Below, piece by piece: positions 1 to 7,349 of a DNA stretch of 64,000 nt. Position 1 is the first letter of the stretch, and every line of letters starts with the position of its first letter. The stretch is from Paenibacillus_D sp047238105 (GTDB taxonomy: Bacteria; Bacillota; Bacilli; Paenibacillales; Paenibacillaceae). The stretch spans positions 186,001 to 250,000 of the forward strand of contig NZ_JBDFMD010000001.1 in NCBI RefSeq assembly GCF_047238105.1. Direction: 5' to 3'. The notes under the pieces are model-generated. The model was given only the letters and a program-made list of their open reading frames with translations. It did no database searches and was not told the origin of the DNA. A program made the translations under genes and the position numbers.

Positions 1-758
1 CGGATCTCCCGGCCCAGCATGGCGAGCAAGGGACGGATGTCCTCGAGCGGTGTGACGATGATCCACTGCTTCTTGCTGTTCTTAAATGTCAGGGAAGGCG
101 CGTAGCCGAGCAGCACCTCTTCTACAATATTGCCGGTCGCAAACGACAGCAGGTCTTCTTCTTTCTCGGAAAGCTCCGCCACTGCCGCACGAGCGGCAAG
201 CGCAATGATAGTGTACGGCGCCTGTGACAGCCATTCCAGGCCCCATGTGCGAAGCCTGTGAACGATATGCTCCTGCAGGTACGTGGGCTGCATGCACAGC
301 CCAATCAGGAATAGATCCCGCATCGAGCGCGTGCCCAGATGTGCCAGCTCGACTGCCCGGTTATGCGCAAGGCGATCCTGCTGCTCTTCCTCGATCCAAT
401 TCAGACAGTCCCTGATCTTCTCGCAGAACTGTCTGGTATCGAAGGGCTTCAGGAAATAATCGACTGCACCCAGCTGCATCCCCCGCTTGGCATAATCAAA
501 GTCGTCGAATCCGCTTACAATAATGACCTTGGGTTCATAACCGTCATACTGAATCTGCTCTAGCAGATCCAGACCTGTCGAATCGGGCAGGATAATATCC
601 GTCACTATGAGCTCTGGACGATGCTCCTCGATGATATGCATCGCCGCTGCCGCACGGTCGCAGAAGAAAGCCTGCTTGATTCTCGGATCGAGCTGTTCCA
701 TGATCCGCTTCAACCCTTCGAGGGCTTGCGGTTCATCTTCGATAATCAGCACATACAT
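1..758 (-). CDS. YesN-type response regulator, C-terminus outside the window
   Basis: The reading frame opens at 758 and runs off the left edge, so only about 252 residues are visible. The start MYVLIIEDEPQ, the phosphoacceptor region VTDIILPD and the switch lysine in YFLKPFD are textbook CheY-like receiver features at about residues 1-120. The rest is a linker domain. In the YesN family the missing end would be an AraC-type DNA-binding domain, which is inferred, not seen. An AAAGGGGA ribosome site lies upstream. Such regulators usually pair with a LytS/YesM-like kinase and control carbohydrate ABC importers. No kinase is in the window, and the FAD oxidoreductase gene ends 58 bp upstream. Confidence 0.88.
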   Translation of the reverse strand, partial: MYVLIIEDEPQALEGLKRIMEQLDPRIKQAFFCDRAAAAMHIIEEHRPELIVTDIILPDSTGLDLLEQIQYDGYEPKVIIVSGFDDFDYAKRGMQLGAVDYFLKPFDTRQFCEKIRDCLNWIEEEQQDRLAHNRAVELAHLGTRSMRDLFLIGLCMQPTYLQEHIVHRLRTWGLEWLSQAPYTIIALAARAAVAELSEKEEDLLSFATGNIVEEVLLGYAPSLTFKNSKKQWIIVTPLEDIRPLLAMLGREI

Positions 759-816
759 CCAAACCGCCGTCCCCTTTCTCTGCCATAGTAGAATGGTTCC
801 GCCAGCCGGTCAACAT

Positions 817-2199
817 CTACAAAATAATAGATCCGCCTGCATGCAGCTGCTTGCGCAGTTCACCGACCGGGACCTCCCGGGGGGACAGGGATCGATGCAG
901 CGCCAAGTATGCTGCCACACCTGCAGCTTCGCCGGTCTGATTCATATTGACCATGACCCGCACGCCCCCGAATGCTTCGTCATCGACATCGATCATCCGG
1001 CCGGCGACGATCACATTTGCATAGGGCCCCTTCGGCAGCAGGCTGCGGTACGGAATCTGATAAAATGTCGGATTCTCCTGCAGCTCGCCGCGCCATCGGC
1101 CGATCTCATGAGGATGGCCCGGCCTCACGTAGACTTGCACACCGTCGAGATACTTAAAGGTCAGACCCGGCTTGTCCTGATGGTGTATATCGACGCGATA
1201 GCTGCCATAGGCGATCGCATCGTCGAAGGGATGGCCGAGCAGCACTTCATCTCCGCTAAGCCGGTATAAGCAATCGATATGCCGCGTCTCGCGCGTCCCG
1301 ATATAAGAGGGCAGCGACACGAGCGAGATCCGATTGTCAGGACCATACTTGCGGATCAGATCCATCACTGCTCGCACCTGTCTGCGTCCTTCGATCTCCG
1401 CTGCAGTGAGCTGCTCGCCGTCTGCGCTGTTTGCATGGTACACCCTTGTACCCGCATACATGTAGACGTCCTTCGTTCCCGGCACGTGGCGCCCCCAGCC
1501 AAAGCCCTCCGGCAGCTGAAACTCCTCGCGATGCACGAGTCTTGCCTCCTGCAGGTCGAGCCCGATCAGCTGATCATTGCCCGTCACATCATCCTGCATC
1601 TCCCCGCTGGCCCCCCAGCCGCTGATCTTCGCGCATGTCGTCGACGGTTGAAAATGGGAGGATACGCGATGATCAAGCCCTAATCTTGCACATAGATCGC
1701 CGTCCCCCGTCGCATCGATAAAGACGCTTGCGCGGATTGCGCCGCGACCCGACTTGTTCTCTACGATGACGGCTTGCAGTTCACCGTCCTTCACATAAGG
1801 CGAGACAAACGATGTATGGAGATATGCCTTGACTTGATTCTCCACGATCAATTGATCGAGTTCGATTTTGAGCTCCTCGGTATTCAGGACATAACCGACA
1901 GAGTGACTCTTCTCCTCTGCCTTCACCGCGCTAAGCCGCTGCAGCCGCTCGATCGTCTCCCATGTCATGCCTGCGATGATCTGCTTAGAGAATTCCGTAT
2001 CGTACAGCGAATGCCAGATGTTCACAAGTCCCGACGTCGCAACTCCGCCGAATGCATTCTGCTTCTCGACGATGACCACCCTCGCCCCCATCCTCGCCGC
2101 TCGCACAGCGGCGAATACACCTGTACAGCTGCCTCCCAGTACGCATATATCTGCTTCGTGATAGACAGGCACTTCCCTTGCCGATTCATGGATAACCAT
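817..2199 (-). CDS. FAD-dependent oxidoreductase (FAD_oxidored family)
   Basis: The 460-residue protein has an N-terminal dinucleotide-binding motif (ADICVLGGSCTGVFAA, about residues 16-31), the acidic end of beta-2 (VIVEK) and the family hallmark GGVATSGLVNIWH right after it. A second FAD-contact region DATGDGDLC lies near residue 165, and a C-terminal GGVRVMVNMNQTGEAAGVAAYLAL segment closes the fold. This is the FAD_oxidored (pfam12831) type common in Paenibacillus near sugar genes; the substrate is unknown. AGGAG precedes the start by about 10 nt. A divergent AraC regulator begins 117 bp away and is its likely controller. There is no signal peptide, so it is cytosolic. Confidence 0.85.
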   Translation of the reverse strand: MVIHESAREVPVYHEADICVLGGSCTGVFAAVRAARMGARVVIVEKQNAFGGVATSGLVNIWHSLYDTEFSKQIIAGMTWETIERLQRLSAVKAEEKSHSVGYVLNTEELKIELDQLIVENQVKAYLHTSFVSPYVKDGELQAVIVENKSGRGAIRASVFIDATGDGDLCARLGLDHRVSSHFQPSTTCAKISGWGASGEMQDDVTGNDQLIGLDLQEARLVHREEFQLPEGFGWGRHVPGTKDVYMYAGTRVYHANSADGEQLTAAEIEGRRQVRAVMDLIRKYGPDNRISLVSLPSYIGTRETRHIDCLYRLSGDEVLLGHPFDDAIAYGSYRVDIHHQDKPGLTFKYLDGVQVYVRPGHPHEIGRWRGELQENPTFYQIPYRSLLPKGPYANVIVAGRMIDVDDEAFGGVRVMVNMNQTGEAAGVAAYLALHRSLSPREVPVGELRKQLHAGGSIIL

Positions 2200-2315
2200 G
2201 GCTGCAACACTCCTCTATTCATTTATTATCAGTATAGAGGGTTTGAATTCCTTAATCCATGCATTATAATTCATTATGATATATACTTTTTTTCATTTTG
2301 GAGGTGGGTTGCACG

Positions 2316-3125
2316 ATGCCATATCCCTCGCCCTGGGAACACAAGGCGCTTGTCGTTCGGCACCATTACTATGATGGCAAGCCTTCGTTCGAACGAGAGA
2401 CCGATACGTACGAGCAGTGGTCGGCATTTGCCGTGGAGGACGGTGAATTCGAGTATCGGATCGGCCCCGAGGAGGGCCGCGCCACTGTAGACGAGATTCT
2501 CGTCTGCCCGCCAGGTATCCCGTTTCACCGGTACACTGCACGACCGATCTCCTTTCATTACTTCCTGTTCCATTGGGTAGACGACAACGGCCAAGCGTCC
2601 ACCGACCAAGACTACGCGGAACCCGCACACCTCAGATTCGATTCGGCAGAGCGGCTGCGCGCCACGCTGGCAACGATTCGACCGCCTGCACTCGCTCCGC
2701 ACCCGGCCTACCGGCAATGGCTAAACCATATACTGCTCGATCTGTTCCGTCAGCATGCGATGGAGCAGCTTGTACCCGCGCTGCCGGAACGCTGCGCAGG
2801 GCAGGATCCGCGTATGGAAAAAGCGCGCCGCATGCTGGATACCGCATGCGACGCACCTCTGTCTGTCGGTTCGGTCGCCGAGGCTCACGGGATGAGCGCA
2901 GTACAGTTCACTCGCCGATTCCAGCAGGCCTACGGCGTGACACCATCCGCCTATATCGAGTCGATCCGGCTGGGCAAGGCGCGCCACCTGCTTACCCATT
3001 CCTCACTCACGATCGAGCAGGTCGCGCTTGCATGCGGCTATTCCAACGGCTTTTACTTTTGCCGTGTATTCGCAAACAGATTACATATGCCTCCGTCCGA
3101 ATACCGCAATATGCATCGCATCTGA
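2316..3125 (+). CDS. AraC family transcriptional regulator
   Basis: The 269-residue protein has an N-terminal cupin-like sensor (about residues 1-150, VCPPGIPFHRYTARPISFHYF) and a C-terminal pair of helix-turn-helix motifs (LSVGSVAEAHGMSAVQFTRRF and IEQVALACGYSNGFYFCRVF followed by PSEYR). That is the standard AraC/XylS layout. I placed the start at ATG 2316, because GGAGGTGG at 2300-2307 is correctly spaced for it; an upstream TTG at 2298 overlaps the ribosome site. It is transcribed away from the FAD oxidoreductase gene, which suggests a sugar- or metabolite-sensing switch for that gene. The ligand is unknown. Confidence 0.88.
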   Translation: MPYPSPWEHKALVVRHHYYDGKPSFERETDTYEQWSAFAVEDGEFEYRIGPEEGRATVDEILVCPPGIPFHRYTARPISFHYFLFHWVDDNGQASTDQDYAEPAHLRFDSAERLRATLATIRPPALAPHPAYRQWLNHILLDLFRQHAMEQLVPALPERCAGQDPRMEKARRMLDTACDAPLSVGSVAEAHGMSAVQFTRRFQQAYGVTPSAYIESIRLGKARHLLTHSSLTIEQVALACGYSNGFYFCRVFANRLHMPPSEYRNMHRI

Positions 3126-3224
3126 CAGAGTCTGACAAAGCTCGCTTCCCCCGTCTCATCGGACGAGTGAGCAATCGCCATCGTCCGAAGGCGCACGTAT
3201 GCATATCGCGGATCACCCGCGACT

Positions 3225-3422
3225 CTACGACAGCTTCTTGTAATCATCAGTTAGCATGCCTGAGTATCCCCAGTTTTCGTCGTCGATTTCCTGGATCACG
3301 ATATGCGTGTGCTCAGGCTTCTTACCCAGTACCTTGCCCAGCGTTTCTGTAAACTCTTGAACGATTTGAGCTTTTTGCTCGCGCGAAGCACCTTTTGTAA
3401 TTTGCAGATTAATATACGGCAT
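3225..3422 (-). CDS. 4-oxalocrotonate tautomerase family protein
   Basis: This 65-residue protein begins MPYINLQITKGASREQKAQI. Proline follows the initiator methionine, and after its removal Pro1 is the catalytic base of the tautomerase superfamily. The length matches the small homohexameric members. The start at 3422 is fixed by this proline and by GGAGGTGCGGC directly upstream; a longer frame to 3458 is not plausible. It lies 99 bp downstream of arsM on the same strand and could share that transcript, though tautomerases are not a standard arsenic gene. Substrate unknown. Confidence 0.87.
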   Translation of the reverse strand: MPYINLQITKGASREQKAQIVQEFTETLGKVLGKKPEHTHIVIQEIDDENWGYSGMLTDDYKKLS

Positions 3423-3521
3423 GCCGCACCTCCGAAAGTGATCTTGCTTATTCTTCATCCATCAGGACATCTGGTCTATTTCGTTAACGGAGCAAAATTC
3501 TCCCTCTTGACAAGATTGTGC

Positions 3522-4319
3522 TTAGGGTTTTATAGCTTGGATTACGGCAGAAACGATATAGTTTTCAATCTGCTGTCCAGGGACCCATTCTTTAATAAAT
3601 GATCTCGATTCATCCTTCGGCTCAACTACAACTTCTCGAAACCCGCTTTGGATTAACATTTGCTTGACTTCATCCACTGATGAGGCGCCTGAAATGCAAC
3701 CGGTATACAGTTGGTCCAGGTCCTGCTTGATAGGCTCAGGCAGCTCGGCAGTCGTCACAACGTCGGATATCGCCACCCGACCGCCAGAGTGCAGCACGCG
3801 GTACGCTTCATCGAATACACGTTGCTTGTCTGGAGAAAGATTGATGACACAATTGGACATGATGACGTCCACTGACTGATCCGGAACGGGCAAATATTCA
3901 ATCTCTCCTAGCCGGAACTCCGTATTGGCGAAGCCTCCTTTTTCCGCATTACGCCGAGCACGGCTTATCATGTCTGGTGTCATATCTACACCGATGACGC
4001 GTCCCGTCTCCCCGACTTGCCGGGAAGCAAGGAAACAATCAAATCCCCCGCCGCTGCCCAGATCCAATACCACTTCGCCCGGCTTCAATGCAGCAATCGC
4101 TTGGGGATTGCCACAACCCAGTCCAAGGTTCGCACCATCCGGCACGGACTTAAGCTCTTCGGATGAATACCCCATTTGAGATGAAGTGCTCGTGGTCGAA
4201 CTCGCCAAGCTTGAGTCCGGTATACAGCACGATGCGGTTTCCATGTCTTGAACAGCGATTTCTTTGTAACGACTCCGCACCTGTTGACGGATTTGATCTT
4301 TGCTGACCTCATGACGCAT
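3522..4319 (-). CDS. arsM: Arsenite S-adenosylmethionine methyltransferase
   Basis: The 265-residue protein methylates As(III) in the cytosol with S-adenosylmethionine. The SAM motif VVLDLGSGGGFDCFLASR lies near residue 85, preceded by the ArsM signature NLGLGCGNPQAIAAL. The arsenic-binding cysteines are visible as the N-terminal CC pair (TASCCIPDS), the SNCVINLSPDKQRVF cysteine and the LYTGCISGA cysteine, the arrangement known for ArsM. Length is normal for the bacterial family. The start follows GGAG by about 10 nt. The upstream arsO ends 24 bp away, so the two form an operon under the CC-type MarR at 5459-5908. Confidence 0.95.
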   Translation of the reverse strand: MRHEVSKDQIRQQVRSRYKEIAVQDMETASCCIPDSSLASSTTSTSSQMGYSSEELKSVPDGANLGLGCGNPQAIAALKPGEVVLDLGSGGGFDCFLASRQVGETGRVIGVDMTPDMISRARRNAEKGGFANTEFRLGEIEYLPVPDQSVDVIMSNCVINLSPDKQRVFDEAYRVLHSGGRVAISDVVTTAELPEPIKQDLDQLYTGCISGASSVDEVKQMLIQSGFREVVVEPKDESRSFIKEWVPGQQIENYIVSAVIQAIKP

Positions 4320-4343
4320 AATGCAATCACTCCTTTAATAATT

Positions 4344-5402
4344 TTACGAGAATTGAAGGTAGCGTCTTAGATGGCGAACGACGTATGTTGCATCCGGCCC
4401 CACCCCCCTTAAGGTGGCAGAAGCAAAGGAGCGCTGAGCTTCCAAGCCCATATAGTACAGCCCCGGTACGGTCTGGCTAATGCCCGCCGTATGCAATGGC
4501 CTTCCTTCCCCGTCCAATGCCCCCATCTCCTGTAAGTACGTCAGTCCTGGACGGTATCCGGTAGCAAAGATGACCGTATCCACCTTCTCCTTCGAACCAT
4601 CCGGCCAAACAACGCCGTTTTCGTTAAACGCAACGAACATAGCCCTTTGATCGGGCTTGCCTGCTTCCAATTTCGCTTTGTAGTCACCTAAATCAACTGC
4701 GCCCGTGGGGATCGGTGCTTGTTTTCCGAAGCGCCAGAATTGAAACGCATCTAAGCCAATAGCCCTGACCCAAAAGTGCAAGTCAATGCCAAGCACTTTC
4801 TGATTTACCAGCTGCACAGGCTGCAGGACGGCTAAGGATGTATGGCTGCTCTCGGCCAGTTCCACCGCAATTTGAACGGCTGAATTTCCTCGCCCGACCA
4901 CCAACACGCGTTGATCCTTGTAACGATCCGGACTGCGATACGCGGAGGAATGGAGCACTTCCCCTTTAAAAACCTCTCTCCCCGTAATGTTCGGAGTAAA
5001 CGGATTATGAAAAGATCCGGTGGCGTTAATGATCGCTTTTGTCTGATAAACGTCCCCTGCCTCCGTATGAATCGTAAACCCGTCGCCCTTCTCGATCCGG
5101 ATGACCCTTTGATTCGTCTGAATCGGCAAGTCGTAGGTTTTAGCATAATTTTTTAAATATTGAATGACCTCATCCCGTAAGGGGTAATGAGTCCTTTTAC
5201 CTTGCATTTTCAACCCCGGCAGGGACGAGAGCTGTGCGGGGGAAAAGAGCTTCAAACTGTCGTAAAAATGTGGCCATGACCCGACTGCCTCTCTATTTGC
5301 TTCCAAAATCAAAAACCGCAGCTTCTTCTTTTTTAAGTAATATCCGGAAGCAAGCCCCGCTTGCCCTCCTCCGATCACAATGACATCCCACTTTGTACTC
5401 AT
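4344..5402 (-). CDS. arsO: ArsO-type NAD(P)H/FAD monooxygenase
   Basis: The 352-residue protein is a class B-like flavin monooxygenase. It has an FAD motif VIVIGGGQAGLASGYYL at the N-terminus, a second Rossmann motif VLVVGRGNSAVQIAVEL near residue 170 for NADPH, and a late ATGYRPGLTYL motif. Proteins of this size directly beside arsM or arsH are annotated ArsO; the exact arsenical substrate is not settled. I chose ATG 5402, with GGGAGG upstream, over an in-frame ATG at 5441. A palindrome at 5429-5441 just upstream matches one before the neighbouring MarR gene and suggests shared repression. Confidence 0.85.
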   Translation of the reverse strand: MSTKWDVIVIGGGQAGLASGYYLKKKKLRFLILEANREAVGSWPHFYDSLKLFSPAQLSSLPGLKMQGKRTHYPLRDEVIQYLKNYAKTYDLPIQTNQRVIRIEKGDGFTIHTEAGDVYQTKAIINATGSFHNPFTPNITGREVFKGEVLHSSAYRSPDRYKDQRVLVVGRGNSAVQIAVELAESSHTSLAVLQPVQLVNQKVLGIDLHFWVRAIGLDAFQFWRFGKQAPIPTGAVDLGDYKAKLEAGKPDQRAMFVAFNENGVVWPDGSKEKVDTVIFATGYRPGLTYLQEMGALDGEGRPLHTAGISQTVPGLYYMGLEAQRSFASATLRGVGPDATYVVRHLRRYLQFS

Positions 5403-5428
5403 TGAAATTATCAACCTCCCGATATTAA

Positions 5429-5441
5429 TTGCATTTTGCAA
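5429..5441. promoter_or_regulatory. Candidate MarR operator upstream of arsO
   Basis: The 13-bp dyad TTGCATTTTGCAA lies 27 bp before the arsO start. The same flanked pattern, TAATTGCA-N4/5-GCAAGTA, recurs at 5960-5972 ahead of the first MarR gene. Two copies at two promoters of one cluster point to a real operator, most simply for MarR 5459-5908. Confidence 0.7.
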
Positions 5442-5458
5442 GTATTAGAAAAAAGGAA

Positions 5459-5908
5459 TCACCCCACAGGGGGCATACAGCATGTTCCGGACTTCGCCAT
5501 GGCGTCATTGAGAAGCTTGATGGAACGAATAACCGTCTCTTTTTCAAATTCGTTCATATGGGAGAATATCTCGTTCAAGTACGACTTCATTTGCTCATCA
5601 ATGGTGGTCGATACAAACTTCCCTTCCGTAGTTAGAGAGAGGATCGATACTCTGCGATCATTCGGATCGGGCGTTTTCTGCACCAGGCTCATTTTGATCA
5701 GCGATTGAATCTGCCTGCTGAACGTAGTAATATCCGTCCCGAGAGCTTCGGCTACCTGCTGGATCGATGGGTGATGCTGACGATCAATCTCATAAAGAAT
5801 ATGGCTGTGGATTAACGAAATATCTGCACCACCAATCGAACAACAATATTTATCAAGAAAACCGAATCTTCGCGTCATGATCTGGAATAAATCTCTGACA
5901 TTGTCCAT
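5459..5908 (-). CDS. MarR family regulator with two cysteine pairs (ars cluster)
   Basis: The 149-residue protein has MarR architecture: winged HTH (PSIQQVAEALGTDITTFSRQIQSL, about residues 50-75) and wing DPNDRRVSILSLTTEGK. Unusually it has an N-terminal CC pair (DKYCCSIGGAD) and a second CC near the C-terminus (GTCCMPPVG). Vicinal thiols are the classical As(III)/Sb(III) ligand, so a role as thiol-based arsenic sensor is inferred from these residues and the arsO-arsM operon downstream. ATG 5908 follows GAGGTGAAGCAC; the in-frame ATG at 5965 lies inside the putative operator. arsO begins 57 bp after the stop. Confidence 0.87.
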   Translation of the reverse strand: MDNVRDLFQIMTRRFGFLDKYCCSIGGADISLIHSHILYEIDRQHHPSIQQVAEALGTDITTFSRQIQSLIKMSLVQKTPDPNDRRVSILSLTTEGKFVSTTIDEQMKSYLNEIFSHMNEFEKETVIRSIKLLNDAMAKSGTCCMPPVG

Positions 5909-5959
5909 GTGCTTCACCTCATGCCATTGCTGTATCTGTTTATATCCTAGATCTTTTAA

Positions 5960-5972
5960 TTGCAAATAGCAA
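5960..5972. promoter_or_regulatory. Candidate MarR operator upstream of the first marR
   Basis: TTGCAAATAGCAA (TTGC-N5-GCAA) lies 52 bp before the MarR start. It shares flanks with the site at 5429-5441. It is consistent with autoregulation. Confidence 0.68.
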
Positions 5973-6042
5973 GTAAAATTTGTGGCTGTTCAATGATTAT
6001 ATCTACGCGTGCAAAACGATTGGTTAATCAAAAAGGGCATCA

Positions 6043-6071
6043 TTGACATGGACTACAGGCATCGATATAAT
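6043..6071 (+). promoter_or_regulatory. Consensus SigA promoter for the second marR
   Basis: TTGACA (6043-6048), a 17-bp spacer and TATAAT (6066-6071) form a perfect SigA promoter. The operator-like dyad at 6072-6086 follows the -10 immediately, over the transcription start. Such a strong promoter implies that it must be repressed. Confidence 0.9.
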
Positions 6072-6086
6072 GTTGATTGAGTCAAC
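6072..6086. promoter_or_regulatory. Candidate operator, copy 1 (GTTGATTGAGTCAAC)
   Basis: Inverted repeat GTTGA-N5-TCAAC directly downstream of a perfect -10 box. Its reverse complement, GTTGACTCAATCAAC, recurs with one mismatch at 6590-6604 ahead of the DUF2703 gene, again just after a TATAAT. The likely binder is the MarR encoded between the two copies. Confidence 0.78.
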
Positions 6087-6113
6087 TATTATTGACAGGG
6101 AGAAGGTGAACCT

Positions 6114-6569
6114 ATGCCGATTGATTCTCAAGTTCAAGAACTAACTAAACTCCTCTATTCTCTTGGCGATCTGTTGAGACATCAAGAACAGGAGCAACTG
6201 TGTTGTTATGACGTTACCACTTCCGAGTGCCGGGCCCTTAGTTACTTAAAGCAGACAGAACATAACGTAACGATGAATGAACTTGCGGAAAAATTGGCTT
6301 TAACCCGAAGCGGAGCTACGCGAGTAATCGATAAGTTGTCTAATAAAGGATATGTCATCCGATTGACTGACTCCATTGACAAACGTGTGTGCTGCATTGT
6401 TCTTTCTCAAGAGGGCACCAAGTTAATCGACCGTATCGAATCAGAAGTGCTTGCCTATCACCAGCAAATTCTCATGAAACTAGATCCCGCTATGCGGCAA
6501 GTAGTTATTGCTTCTCTCCAGGCATTGCAAAGCACTGTTCAACAGGTGCAAAGAAATATTGGGAAATAG
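6114..6569 (+). CDS. Second MarR family regulator with cysteine pairs (ars cluster)
   Basis: The 151-residue MarR protein has a winged HTH at about residues 60-95 (TMNELAEKLALTRSGATRVIDKLSNKG) and wing DKRVCCIVLSQEG. It carries LCCYDVTTSEC near residue 29 and another CC inside the wing. The N-terminal CC sits at the same place as in the divergent MarR at 5459-5908, so the two are probably paralogues sensing the same or related thiophilic oxyanions. AGGGAGAAGGTG precedes the start. The gene sits between the two copies of its presumed operator and is followed 57 bp later by the DUF2703 gene, which has its own -10 and operator copy. Confidence 0.87.
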   Translation: MPIDSQVQELTKLLYSLGDLLRHQEQEQLCCYDVTTSECRALSYLKQTEHNVTMNELAEKLALTRSGATRVIDKLSNKGYVIRLTDSIDKRVCCIVLSQEGTKLIDRIESEVLAYHQQILMKLDPAMRQVVIASLQALQSTVQQVQRNIGK

Positions 6570-6582
6570 TACCTTTCATCTG

Positions 6583-6604
6583 TATAATAGTTGACTCAAT
6601 CAAT
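6583..6604 (+). promoter_or_regulatory. Promoter -10 and operator copy 2 before the DUF2703 gene
   Basis: TATAAT (6583-6588) with a weaker TTGGGA 18 bp upstream is followed by GTTGACTCAATCAAT (6590-6604). That is the reverse complement of the site at 6072-6086 with one change. The layout is identical at both promoters, so the DUF2703 gene should be co-regulated with the MarR. Confidence 0.78.
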
Positions 6605-6626
6605 TAAATTCGGAGGAGGTTCCCTA

Positions 6627-7187
6627 ATGAGTGAAAACAGTTCCCAGTGTGGATGTACTCCGCTCCCAAAACCAGCAAAGGCTCAAAGGCGTGTTATCGA
6701 GGTGCAATTCCTGGAATTGGATATGACTCTCATAGACTCATCGAGCTGCAATACATGCTTGAGTGTGGAGGATCAGATCCATCAACTGCTCGCTGAGCTT
6801 CAGCCAGTGCTTCGCAGGGTCGATACAGACATCAAGTTTGAAAAGACATTAGTCACGGATGTGGAGCAGGCCCAGACACTGCGGTTTAAGGCGTCGCCAA
6901 CGATCCGCATTGGCGGATTCGATATGATTCCGACGAAAGGTGATCTATTGGGTTTAGGAGAACGATATTGGGAATGGGAAGGAGTTCTATACCCCTCGCC
7001 CCCAGCCGCCTTATTCATCGACGCTGTATTGCGCGCCTATGTGGATAGTCATGCTATGGCCGATACAACAACTGATCCTTATCACATGCCTGAGAACCTA
7101 AAAGATTTCTTTGCCAAGCTTTCCGGCAGCTCCAAGAGCGGCGGCTGTGACTGTTCTTCACCAACTAGAGTAAACCCAACGGCTTAA
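6627..7187 (+). CDS. Cys-rich DUF2703 (thioredoxin-like) protein
   Basis: The 186-residue protein matches the DUF2703 pattern: a beta strand VIEVQFLELDMT, then a CxxC-type motif SSCNTCLSVED near residue 45, and the thioredoxin-fold segment SPTIRIGGFDMIP near residue 95. Extra cysteines flank the domain (CGC at the N-terminus, CDC at the C-terminus). These proteins are found near arsenic and mercury genes, but no biochemical function is established to my knowledge. A thiol-based metalloid-binding or redox role is inference. Start 6627 follows GGAGGAGG. The hairpin at 7218-7246 ends the transcript. Confidence 0.82.
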   Translation: MSENSSQCGCTPLPKPAKAQRRVIEVQFLELDMTLIDSSSCNTCLSVEDQIHQLLAELQPVLRRVDTDIKFEKTLVTDVEQAQTLRFKASPTIRIGGFDMIPTKGDLLGLGERYWEWEGVLYPSPPAALFIDAVLRAYVDSHAMADTTTDPYHMPENLKDFFAKLSGSSKSGGCDCSSPTRVNPTA

Positions 7188-7217
7188 TCGCGCCTCCACG
7201 CTCGTTCTTGTTCATGC

Positions 7218-7250
7218 AGCGCAGCGGCGGATTCCACCGCTGCGCTCTTT
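7218..7250 (+). terminator. Rho-independent terminator after the DUF2703 gene
   Basis: AGCGCAGCGG and CCGCTGCGCT form a 10-bp stem with a 9-nt loop, followed by CTTT. It closes the right arm of the ars island. Confidence 0.8.
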
Positions 7251-7276
7251 GCACCCGAGCTCCACATAACTGCAAG

Positions 7277-7306
7277 TTGACAAAGGGATTCAACTTGGCA
7301 TATACT
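7277..7306 (+). promoter_or_regulatory. tetR promoter
   Basis: TTGACA (7277-7282), an 18-bp spacer and TATACT (7301-7306). The -10 is overlapped by the palindrome at 7303-7316, as expected for an autorepressed tetR. Confidence 0.82.
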
Positions 7307-7316
7307 GATGTCAGTA
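7303..7316. promoter_or_regulatory. TetR operator, copy 1 (TACTGATGTCAGTA)
   Basis: Palindrome TACTGA-TG-TCAGTA overlapping the tetR -10. A further half-site ACTGAC follows at about 7320. The half-sites recur at 7958-7973 before the MFS gene. Confidence 0.8.
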
Positions 7317-7349
7317 ACCACTGACACACCTTTGAATGGAGGAAATGAT

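Noticed and set aside
607..1269. A 220-codon plus-strand frame opposite the response regulator and FAD oxidoreductase genes.
   Set aside because: It is antisense to two clear genes, has low-complexity His/Arg-rich composition and no ribosome site.
2573..3352. A 259-codon plus-strand frame overlapping the AraC gene.
   Set aside because: It is a shifted-frame shadow of the AraC gene, Arg/Ala-rich with no domain.
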